Below, one piece after another: positions 5,528-11,382 of a DNA stretch of 11,382 nucleotides. The translations under genes were made by a program, and so were the position numbers. The DNA lies in assembly GCA_947457975.1 (NCBI GenBank), contig CANGYC010000052.1:1-11382 (forward strand), read 5' to 3'. Numbering within the stretch: the first letter of the stretch is position 1; each line of letters begins with the position of its first letter. This DNA comes from Comamonadaceae bacterium (GTDB lineage: Bacteria > Pseudomonadota > Gammaproteobacteria > Burkholderiales > Burkholderiaceae_C). The notes beneath the pieces were generated by a model. The model was given only the letters and a program-made list of their open reading frames with translations. It searched no databases and had not been told where the DNA came from.

Positions 5528-8464
5528 ATGAAGACATTGGTGATTGCAGAAAAGCCCTCGGTGGCCCAGGACATCGTGCGGGCCCTGACCCCCAGCGAGG
5601 GCAAGTTCGAGAAGCAGGACGAGTTCTTCGAGAACGAGGCATGGATCGTCACCTCGGCCGTGGGCCACCTGGTGGAGATCCAGGCGCCAGAGGAGTTCGA
5701 CGTCAAGCGCGGCAAGTGGAGCTTTGCCAACCTGCCTGTCCTTCCGCCCTTCTTCGACCTCAAGCCCATCGAGAAAACCAAGGGCCGGCTCAACGCCATC
5801 GTCAAGCTGGCCAAGCGCAAGGACGTGGGCGCTTTTGTCAATGCCTGCGACGCGGGCCGCGAAGGCGAGCTGATCTTTCGCCTGATCCAGCAGTACGCCA
5901 AGGCCAAGCAGCCGGTCAAGCGCTTGTGGCTGCAGTCCATGACGCCGGCGGCCATCCGTGAAGGCTTCGATAAGCTGCGCACCGACGCACAGATGCTGCC
6001 TCTGGCCGATGCCGCGCGTTGCCGCTCCGAGGCCGACTGGCTGGTGGGCATCAATGGCACGCGGGCCATGACGGCCTTCAATTCGCGCGATGGTGGCTTT
6101 TTCCTCACCACCGTGGGCCGGGTGCAAACGCCCACGCTGTCGGTGGTGGTCGAGCGCGAGGAAAAGATCCGCAAGTTTGTGAGCCGCGACTACTGGGAAA
6201 TCCATGCCAGCTTTGCCGCCCAGGCGGGCGAGTACGCAGGCAAGTGGTTCGACCCGCAGTGGCGGCCCGCCCCTGGCGAGGCCGACGAGAAAGACAAGGA
6301 GCAGCGCGCTGACCGCCTGTGGTCCGAGCGCGAGGCGCAGGCCGTGGTGGACGCCGTGCGCGGCAAGACGGCCACGGTCACGGAAGAGTCCAAGCCCACC
6401 ACCCAGGCCTCGCCGGGCCTGTTTGACCTGACCACGCTGCAGCGCGAGGCCAACGGGCGTTTTGGTTTTTCGGCCAAGACCACGCTGGCGCTGGCCCAGA
6501 GCCTGTATGAGCGCCACCAGGCCCTGACCTATCCGCGCACCGACTCCAAGTACCTGCCGGAAGACTACCTGCCGGTGGTCAAGCAGACCCTGGAGTCGAT
6601 TGCCGATAGCAGCCTCAAGCACCTGGCCCCGCATGCGCTGACGGCGCTGAACAACAGCTACGTCAAGCCCCTGAAGAAGGTGTTCGACAACGCCAAGGTG
6701 TCAGACCACTTCGCCATCATCCCCACCGGCAAGATGCCCACGGGCCTCTCAGATGCCGAGCAAAAGCTCTACGACTTCGTGGTGCGCCGCTTCATGGCCG
6801 TGTTCTTCCCCAGCGCCGAGTACCTGGTGACCACGCGCATCTCGCAGGTGGGCCCGCACCACTTCAAGACCGAGGGCAAGGTGCTGGTCAAGCCGGGCTG
6901 GCTGGCCATTTACGGCAAGGACGCGGCCGATGAGCTGGCCGACGCCAAGGACGGCGACAAGGGCCAGCCCCTGGTGCCGGTGCAGCCCGGCGAGCAGGTG
7001 GCCACCGACAGCGCCGAGGCCCGGGGCCTGAAGACACGCCCGCCGGCGCGCTACAACGAAGGCACCCTGCTGCGCGCCATGGAGACCGCTGGCAAGGAGA
7101 TCGAAGACGAGGAGCTGCGCGAGGCCATGCAGGAAAAAGGCCTGGGCACCCCGGCCACGCGTGCGGCCACCATTGAGGGCCTGATTGCTGAGAAATACAT
7201 GCTGCGCGAAGGCCGCGACCTCATTCCCACGGCCAAGGCCTTCCAGCTCATGACCTTGTTGCGCGGCCTGGGCGTGGAAGAGCTCTCCCGCGCCGACCTC
7301 ACCGGTGAGTGGGAGCACAAGCTGGCCCAGATGGAAAAAGGCCAGCTCAGCCGCGAGCAGTTCATGGCCGAGATCAACGCCATGACCGAAAAGCTCGTGG
7401 CCAAGGCCAAGGGCTACGACAAGGACACCATTCCCGGCGACTACGCCACCTTGCAGACGCCCTGCCCCAACTGCGGCGGCGTCATGAAGGAAAACTACCG
7501 CCGCTACACCTGCACCGGCAAAACTGGCGAGGGCGAGGGCTGCGGCTTTTCCTTCGGCAAGACGCCGGCCGGCCGCACCTTCGAGGCGGCCGAGGTCGAG
7601 CAGTTCCTGCGTGAGCGCAAGATCGGCCCGCTGGAGGGTTTTCGCTCCAAGGCCGGCTGGCCCTTCACGGCGGAGATGGTCATCAAGTGGGACGAGGACA
7701 GCAAGAACTACAAGCTGGAGTTCGACTTCGGCAGCGACGACGCGGCAGAAACCGGCGAGATCGTGGACTTTGCCGGCAGCACCTCGCTGGGGGCCTGCCC
7801 CAAGTGCGGCGCGGCCGTGCACGAGCACGGCAAGAACTATGTGTGCGAGAAGTCGGTGCCCACCGCGGCCCAGCCCACGCCCAGCTGCGATTTCAAGACC
7901 GGCCAGATCATCCTGCAGCAGCCGGTGGAGCGCGAGCAGATGCACAAGCTCCTGACCACCGGCAAGACGGACATGCTCGAGAAGTTCGTCTCCACGCGCA
8001 CGCGCCGCGGCTTCAAGGCCATGCTGGCCTGGGACGCCGAGGCGGGCAAGGTGAATTTCGAATTCGCGCCCTCGAAGTTTCCGCCGCGCAAGCCGGCTGG
8101 CACGGGCACGGTGAAGACGCCCTTCGGCAAGAAGGTGGCGGTCAAGGCGCCGGCCAAGGCTGCGGCCAAGAAAGTAGCCGCCAAGAAGGCGCCGGCCAAG
8201 TCGGCGGCTCCCAAGGCGCCGCGCAAGGCCACGGCAGCTTCGAGCCTGCAGCCCAGCGCGGCCCTGGCCGCGGTGATCGGCAGCGAGCCGGTGGCGCGCA
8301 CCCAGGTGATCAAGAAGCTGTGGGACTACATCAAGGCCCAGGGCCTGCAGGACGCCAGCAACAAGCGTGCGATCAACGCCGATGCCAAGCTGCTGGCGGT
8401 GTTCGGTAAGCCCCAGGTGACCATGTTTGAGCTCGCCGGCATTGTCGGCAAACACCTGGGTTGA
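5528..8464 (+). CDS. topB: DNA topoisomerase III with C-terminal SWIB domain
   Basis: A type IA topoisomerase that cuts one DNA strand through a 5'-phosphotyrosine to relax or decatenate DNA. The 978-residue product opens with a Toprim domain: Glu8 in IAEKPSVA, and D108-A-G-R-E112-G-E114, where the second Asp of the DxD pair is Gly, as in many TopB proteins. The catalytic tyrosine is Tyr335 in LTYPRTDS (E. coli TopB Tyr328). The core runs to about 620. Two C-terminal zinc modules follow, with ligands Cys646, 649, 662, 672 and Cys757, 760, 773, 787, each followed by a topoisomerase C-terminal repeat. Residues 868-905 are a Lys/Ala/Pro linker and 906-978 a SWIB domain, making it about 325 residues longer than E. 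coli TopB (653). I chose the ATG at 5528 because the protein then starts MKTLVIAEKPS, the family norm; two GTG codons lie 9 and 12 nt upstream. It ends 6 nt from the convergent kinase gene. Confidence 0.95.
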   Translation: MKTLVIAEKPSVAQDIVRALTPSEGKFEKQDEFFENEAWIVTSAVGHLVEIQAPEEFDVKRGKWSFANLPVLPPFFDLKPIEKTKGRLNAIVKLAKRKDVGAFVNACDAGREGELIFRLIQQYAKAKQPVKRLWLQSMTPAAIREGFDKLRTDAQMLPLADAARCRSEADWLVGINGTRAMTAFNSRDGGFFLTTVGRVQTPTLSVVVEREEKIRKFVSRDYWEIHASFAAQAGEYAGKWFDPQWRPAPGEADEKDKEQRADRLWSEREAQAVVDAVRGKTATVTEESKPTTQASPGLFDLTTLQREANGRFGFSAKTTLALAQSLYERHQALTYPRTDSKYLPEDYLPVVKQTLESIADSSLKHLAPHALTALNNSYVKPLKKVFDNAKVSDHFAIIPTGKMPTGLSDAEQKLYDFVVRRFMAVFFPSAEYLVTTRISQVGPHHFKTEGKVLVKPGWLAIYGKDAADELADAKDGDKGQPLVPVQPGEQVATDSAEARGLKTRPPARYNEGTLLRAMETAGKEIEDEELREAMQEKGLGTPATRAATIEGLIAEKYMLREGRDLIPTAKAFQLMTLLRGLGVEELSRADLTGEWEHKLAQMEKGQLSREQFMAEINAMTEKLVAKAKGYDKDTIPGDYATLQTPCPNCGGVMKENYRRYTCTGKTGEGEGCGFSFGKTPAGRTFEAAEVEQFLRERKIGPLEGFRSKAGWPFTAEMVIKWDEDSKNYKLEFDFGSDDAAETGEIVDFAGSTSLGACPKCGAAVHEHGKNYVCEKSVPTAAQPTPSCDFKTGQIILQQPVEREQMHKLLTTGKTDMLEKFVSTRTRRGFKAMLAWDAEAGKVNFEFAPSKFPPRKPAGTGTVKTPFGKKVAVKAPAKAAAKKVAAKKAPAKSAAPKAPRKATAASSLQPSAALAAVIGSEPVARTQVIKKLWDYIKAQGLQDASNKRAINADAKLLAVFGKPQVTMFELAGIVGKHLG
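8129..8242 (+). other. Histone H1-like Lys/Ala/Pro linker within TopB
   Basis: Codons 868-905 encode a low-complexity basic segment made of KKVA, KAPAK and AAKK type repeats. Its composition matches the C-terminal tails of histone H1 and of bacterial H1-like proteins (Hc1, AlgP, BpH1 type), which bind DNA without a fixed fold. It joins the zinc modules to the SWIB domain and is a candidate site for lysine modification. Confidence 0.8.
8243..8461 (+). other. SWIB/MDM2 domain at the TopB C-terminus
   Basis: Residues 906-978 read as a complete SWIB domain: LQPSAALAAVIG (907-918), TQVIKKLWDYIKAQGLQD, NKRAINADAKLLAVFG and a closing VTMFELAGIVGKHLG. SWIB domains are known from SWI/SNF subunits, from Chlamydia (including one fused to its topoisomerase I) and from small stand-alone Burkholderiales proteins with a Lys/Ala-rich leader. 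Here the stand-alone type of protein appears grafted onto TopB. Confidence 0.88.
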
Positions 8465-8470
8465 AGAGGC

Positions 8471-9901
8471 TTACAGGCTGTCGTGCTGTCCTGAAAAGCG
8501 CACCGTGATCCGCGTCCCTGGCCAGGGCGCGGGTCGGTTGCAGCTGTCGATGCTGACCTGCGCGTCGTGCTGCTGCGCGATCTCGGCGACGATGGCCAGG
8601 CCCAGGCCCGAGCCGTCCACGTTGGTGCCTAACGCGCGGTAAAAGGGCTGGAACACCAGCTCACGCTCGGCCTGCGGTATGCCGGGGCCGGTGTCCTCCA
8701 CCAGCAGCACCAGCACGCCGCTGAAGCGGTCGGTCAGGATGTGCGTGGTCACCTGGCCGCCCTCGGGGGTGTAGTTGATGGCGTTGTCGATCAGGTTGCG
8801 CACCATCTCCTTGAGCAGGGTGCCGTTGGCCTCGAGCTGGCTGGGTTTTTCGCCCGGCTCAGGGCCTTCGTAGCCCAGGTCGATCTGCTTGTCGAGCGCG
8901 CGGGGCAGCGACTCTTGGAGGGCCTCCGAGACCACGTTCACCAGGTCCACGCGCTGCTTGGCCAGGCTTCTGCCCGCGGTTTCGGCGCGCGCCAGGGCCA
9001 GCAGCTGGTTGACGGTGTGCGTGGCGCGCACGCTGGCCCGGCCGATCTGCTTGAGCGATTTCTTCAGGTCTTCTGCGCTGGTCTCGCGCTGTGCGAGGTC
9101 GGCTTGCATGCGCAGCCCCGCCAGCGGCGTCTTGAGCTGGTGCGCCGCGTCGGCCAGAAAGCGTTTTTGGGTGCTCAGCGACACCTTCAGGCGGCTGAGC
9201 AGGTCGTTGATGGAGGACACCAGCGGCGCCACCTCCTCGGGCACCACACTTTCATCGAGCGGGCTCATGTCGTCGGCCTTGCGGGCGCGGATGCGCCGCT
9301 CGAGCTGGGCCAGCGGCCGGATGCCGCGCACCAGGGCCAGCCACACCAGCAGCACCGCCAGCGGCAGGGTGACGAACTGCGGCACCATCACGCCCTTGAC
9401 GATCTCGGTGGCCAGGGTCTCGCGCTTTTCCAGCGTCTCGGCCACCTGGATCAGCAGCACCTCGGGCTGCGGTGTGTCCAGCGCCACCCAGGCATAGGCC
9501 ATGCGCACGTCCTCGCCCTGGATGGTGTCGTAGCGCAGGCGCACGTCGCCGTCGAGCACCGGCCCGGTCTCGGTCGGCTGGGGCAGGTCGAATTCGCCAC
9601 CCAACACCTCGCCGCTGACTTTGCGCACCTGGTAATACAAGAGATCGCTGTCGTCGGCACGCAGGATCTCGCGCGCCGGTGCCGGCAGGGAAAAACTCAC
9701 CCGCCCTTCGCGTACTGCCACCAGTTTGGCCAGGGCCTGAACGTTGTATTCAAGGGCGCGGTCGAAGGGCTTGCCAGCGATGTTCTGCGCCACCAGCCAG
9801 GTCAGGGCCAGGCTGATCGGCCACAGCAGCAGCAGCGGCGTGAGCATCCAGTCCAGGATCTCACCGAAGAGGCTGCGCTTTTCGCGCTGGAAGATCCTCA
9901 A
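8471..9901 (-). CDS. Two-component sensor histidine kinase, TctE-like
   Basis: A 476-residue inner-membrane kinase. Transmembrane helix 1 is about residues 19-38 and helix 2 about 172-192; between them lies a periplasmic sensor segment of about 130 residues of the 2CSK_N (TctE/QseC) type. A HAMP-like linker (193-245) follows, then the dimerisation helix with phospho-accepting His254 in FLADAAHQLKTPL, and the ATPase domain with N-box NLIDNAINYTPEGG (369-382), G1 DTGPGIP (403-409) and G2 GSGLGLA (430-436). All catalytic boxes are intact. The start is a TTG: an in-frame TGA lies 12 nt upstream, so nothing longer is possible, and GAGGAT sits at the right distance. It lies 49 nt after the response regulator stop, so the two are one operon. 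TctE-type kinases usually sense tricarboxylates or other carboxylates and control a Tct transporter; no such transporter is in the window, so the ligand is unassigned. Confidence 0.92.
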   Translation of the reverse strand: MRIFQREKRSLFGEILDWMLTPLLLLWPISLALTWLVAQNIAGKPFDRALEYNVQALAKLVAVREGRVSFSLPAPAREILRADDSDLLYYQVRKVSGEVLGGEFDLPQPTETGPVLDGDVRLRYDTIQGEDVRMAYAWVALDTPQPEVLLIQVAETLEKRETLATEIVKGVMVPQFVTLPLAVLLVWLALVRGIRPLAQLERRIRARKADDMSPLDESVVPEEVAPLVSSINDLLSRLKVSLSTQKRFLADAAHQLKTPLAGLRMQADLAQRETSAEDLKKSLKQIGRASVRATHTVNQLLALARAETAGRSLAKQRVDLVNVVSEALQESLPRALDKQIDLGYEGPEPGEKPSQLEANGTLLKEMVRNLIDNAINYTPEGGQVTTHILTDRFSGVLVLLVEDTGPGIPQAERELVFQPFYRALGTNVDGSGLGLAIVAEIAQQHDAQVSIDSCNRPAPWPGTRITVRFSGQHDSL

Positions 9902-9950
9902 GGCCGATCCTCAGCGCCGGCGAGCACGGGCAATGTGAAGGCCACCGGGG

Positions 9951-10622
9951 TCAGGTGATTTTTTCCAGGCAGTAGCCCAGGCCTCGCACGGTGGCGATGC
10001 GGATCGGGCCCTTCTCGATCTTCTTGCGCAGGCGGTGGATGTAGAGCTCGATGGCGTTGTTGCTCACCTCTTCGCCCCACTCGCACAGGCGCTCGACCAG
10101 CTGGTCTTTGCTCACCAGGCGGCCAGCGCGTTGTAGCAGCACCTCCAGCAGGCCCAGCTCGCGGGCCGAGAGTTCGACCATGTGCCCATCGATGGTGGCC
10201 ACGCGCCCGGCCTGGTCGTAGACCAGGGGGCCGTGCTTGATGGTGCTGGTGGCCCCGCCCATGCCGCGGCGCGAAAGGGCGCGCACGCGCGCCTCGAGCT
10301 CCTGCAGCGAAAAAGGTTTGGCCATGTAGTCGTCGGCACCGTAGTCCAGGCCTTTGACGCGCTCTTCGATGCTGTCGGCGGCCGTGAGAATGAGCACCGG
10401 CATCACCGAGCCACGGGCGCGCAGGCGCTTGAGCACCTCCAGCCCATGCATGCGCGGCAGGCCCAGGTCGAGGATGAGCAGGTCGAATTCGCTGTTGGTC
10501 ACCAGGGCGGTGTCGGCCTCGGTGCCGCTGGCCACATGGTCCACCGCCGCTCCGGAGGCCCGCAGGGTGCGCAGCAGACCGTCGGCCAGCACCTGGTCGT
10601 CTTCGGCAATGAGAATTCGCAT
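9951..10622 (-). CDS. OmpR-family response regulator, TctD-like
   Basis: A 223-residue cytoplasmic regulator. The receiver domain (1-118) has the acidic pair Asp8-Asp9, phospho-accepting Asp52 in LLILDLGLPRMHG, Thr80 in LILTAAD and Lys102 in AKPF. The C-terminal winged helix (about 125-221) has the OmpR/PhoB-type pattern SARELGLLEVLL, the recognition-helix stretch NNAIELYIHRLRKKIE and a closing RIATVRGLGYCL. The ATG is preceded by a strong GAGGAG about 6 nt away. It is the first gene of a two-gene unit with the kinase at 9901-8471, its presumed partner. Sequence style resembles TctD/QseB-type regulators. Direct repeats and a hairpin in the upstream region are candidate autoregulatory features. 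Target genes are not visible here. Confidence 0.94.
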   Translation of the reverse strand: MRILIAEDDQVLADGLLRTLRASGAAVDHVASGTEADTALVTNSEFDLLILDLGLPRMHGLEVLKRLRARGSVMPVLILTAADSIEERVKGLDYGADDYMAKPFSLQELEARVRALSRRGMGGATSTIKHGPLVYDQAGRVATIDGHMVELSARELGLLEVLLQRAGRLVSKDQLVERLCEWGEEVSNNAIELYIHRLRKKIEKGPIRIATVRGLGYCLEKIT

Positions 10623-10787
10623 GACAGTCTCCTCGGGTCGTTCTTGTCCGCCTTGGCCGCAGCGAAAGAGGGCCTTCGCCGCCTGCGGTGTGTGTGGATG
10701 TCGCCCTGCTTGAAATTCTAGGCCTTTGCTCGCGCTTGAGGGGCGGTCTTGAGGGCGTGGCCGCGCAGACGGCGCTGGCCCAGCTGC
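10623..10787 (-). promoter_or_regulatory. Promoter/leader region of the two-component operon
   Basis: This 165-bp gap separates the MarR-family gene from the response regulator. On the minus strand TAGAAT (10720-10715) matches five of six bases of a sigma70 -10 box, without a recognisable -35. Just upstream of it CTTGAGGG occurs twice with a 13-bp offset (plus-strand 10735-10742 and 10748-10755), a candidate tandem binding site. The leader between the -10 and the gene can form a hairpin: CCGCA-GCGAA (10657-10666) against TTCGC and TGCGG (10675-10679 and 10684-10688). I see no clear terminator for the MarR gene. Confidence 0.4.
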
Positions 10788-11291
10788 TCAGGGCTCGTAA
10801 CTGCCGGCGTAGGCCTCCAGCCCCAGTGTCACCACCGTGGAGACGTCGGGCCCCACGGCCTGCGTGAACTCGGACTGGGCCTGCGCCACCGCGCGGCGAA
10901 AGGCCTCCAGCCAGGCCAGGCCTGTGTCGGTGAACAGCACCTGCCGGGCACGGCGGTCCTGTGGGTCGGCCTCGCGCCGCACCAGGCCCCAGGCCTCGCA
11001 CTGGTCGACCAGGTCGCCCATGGCCTGTTTGCTCATGCCGGCGCTCAGGGCCAGTTCGGTCAAGCGCGAGCCCTGCACCGCCAGGTGGCGCGTGATGTGG
11101 ATGTGGGCCGCGCCAATCTGCTCTCGCGCTGCCAGGTTCGACAGCGCCAGGGGCACCTGCGCGTCGCTGGCCATCAGCTGCAGCACCCGCGCATCGAAAC
11201 GCCGCAGGGCATGGCCCAGCAGGCGGCCGAGGTGGGTCAAGCGCCAATGGTGGGCGCCGTCGGACGCTGGGGCGGGGTCGGGATTGGGCAT
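10788..11291 (-). CDS. MarR-family transcriptional regulator
   Basis: A 167-residue winged-helix regulator, normally a dimer that binds a palindromic operator and releases it on binding a small ligand. The wHTH core includes GSRLTELALSAGMSKQAMGDLVDQCEAWGLV (74-104, helix-turn-helix with recognition helix about 86-98) and the wing motif DPQDRRARQVLFTDTG (109-124), the MarR hallmark. Flanking helices (about 15-45 and 126-145) would form the dimer interface. There is no redox cysteine pattern typical of OhrR (the only Cys is residue 98). I chose the ATG at 11291; an in-frame TTG at 11318 would add nine residues, and neither has a clear Shine-Dalgarno. The regulated genes are probably outside the window, beyond the right edge, because the downstream two-component genes have their own leader. 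Confidence 0.9.
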   Translation of the reverse strand: MPNPDPAPASDGAHHWRLTHLGRLLGHALRRFDARVLQLMASDAQVPLALSNLAAREQIGAAHIHITRHLAVQGSRLTELALSAGMSKQAMGDLVDQCEAWGLVRREADPQDRRARQVLFTDTGLAWLEAFRRAVAQAQSEFTQAVGPDVSTVVTLGLEAYAGSYEP

Positions 11292-11382
11292 CCGTAAATG
11301 GTAAGGCAAACTGACCAAAAAGCGGGTTTACTTCCCGATATGCGCTGCTAAAGTACTGGTCATACATCCAGCCTGTGCTTTC
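11292..11382. promoter_or_regulatory. Promoter region of the MarR gene, possibly divergent
   Basis: The last 91 bases are richer in AT than the rest and show no gene. On the plus strand TTTACT (11327-11332), a 16-bp spacer and TAAAGT (11349-11354) make a candidate promoter reading out of the window. On the minus strand ATGACC (11363-11358), a 17-bp spacer and TATCGG (11340-11335) is a weak candidate for the MarR gene. TGACCA (11312-11317) and TGGTCA (11357-11362) are inverted and flank both. CGGG/CCCG (11323-11337) is a smaller palindrome. A MarR operator here is likely by position, but I cannot name it from sequence. Confidence 0.35.

Noticed and set aside
5843..5869. Toprim motif reads DAGREGE rather than DxDxE, suggesting a lost catalytic Asp
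   Set aside because: This variant is common in many bacterial TopB proteins as I know the family, so it is not evidence of inactivation.
5488..5961. ATG with a good AAGGCGAG ribosome-binding site upstream of topB, out of frame
   Set aside because: The frame mostly overlaps topB and reads as shadow sequence. A short translated leader effect is possible but I cannot support a gene.
5371..6174. N-terminal extension of the SET frame into topB antisense
   Set aside because: The sequence opposite topB shows no family similarity, and the SET domain needs only the part from 5370.
6749..8455. Long minus-strand open frame opposite topB
   Set aside because: Leu/Gly/His-rich antisense shadow; topB on the other strand has intact motifs throughout.
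8741..9958. Plus-strand open frame opposite the histidine kinase
   Set aside because: Antisense shadow with no recognisable motif.
9898..11367. Minus-strand frame running through regulator and MarR genes
   Set aside because: Out-of-frame translation of two clear genes; Arg/Pro/Gly-rich with no domain.
1..11382. CRISPR array, tRNA, rRNA, insertion sequence or prophage genes
   Set aside because: No spaced repeat array, cloverleaf, transposase or phage gene is visible; the only mobile-type sequence is the REP pair at the left edge.

Overview
The window is GC-rich (roughly two-thirds G+C by eye), densely coding bacterial DNA with almost no non-coding space. The protein families and their wording (an LplT-like MFS protein with the GAANDNLFKFAFT signature, a SET-domain protein, topoisomerase III with a SWIB tail, a TctD/TctE-type regulator pair) point to a betaproteobacterium of the Burkholderiales, most likely Comamonadaceae. 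This placement rests on family recognition, not on a search.

Layout, left to right. A REP-type inverted pair (a REPIN-like element, 21-107) lies at the left edge, and its GTAG signature supplies the stop codon of the first gene. From there to 5370 every gene is on the minus strand. In the direction of transcription they are a SET-domain protein (5370-4762), birA (4753-3941), serA (3819-2581), a pirin (2528-1488) and an LplT-like MFS transporter (1491-103). SET-birA are 8 nt apart and pirin-MFS overlap by 4 nt (GTGA). serA-pirin are 52 nt apart, and birA-serA are separated by about 120 nt containing hairpins. So there is one tight pair (SET-birA), and then serA-pirin-MFS, which may form a second unit.

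A 157-bp divergent regulatory region (5371-5527) contains an AT-rich patch and an alternating purine-pyrimidine tract. It separates the SET gene from topB (5528-8464, plus strand). The topB product is a 978-residue topoisomerase III with two zinc ribbons, a Lys/Ala/Pro-rich histone H1-like linker and a C-terminal SWIB domain. topB meets, tail to tail with only 6 nt between, a minus-strand two-component pair: response regulator 10622-9951, then histidine kinase 9901-8471, both of TctD/TctE type. A MarR-family regulator (11291-10788) follows, and the right edge holds its promoter region, possibly shared with a divergent gene outside the window.

The most unusual part is 4762-8464. A SET lysine methyltransferase whose own tail has lysine at every second residue is transcribed divergently from a topoisomerase fused to a SWIB domain through an H1-like linker. 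SET, SWIB and H1-like tails are chromatin parts best known from eukaryotes (and Chlamydia). Together they suggest a bacterial DNA-topology/nucleoid-modification module, in which the TopB linker or nucleoid H1-like proteins could be the SET substrate. The gene identities are well supported; the functional link is inference. The remaining genes are ordinary metabolism and regulation: serine synthesis, biotin attachment, and a probable carboxylate-sensing two-component system without its transporter in view.
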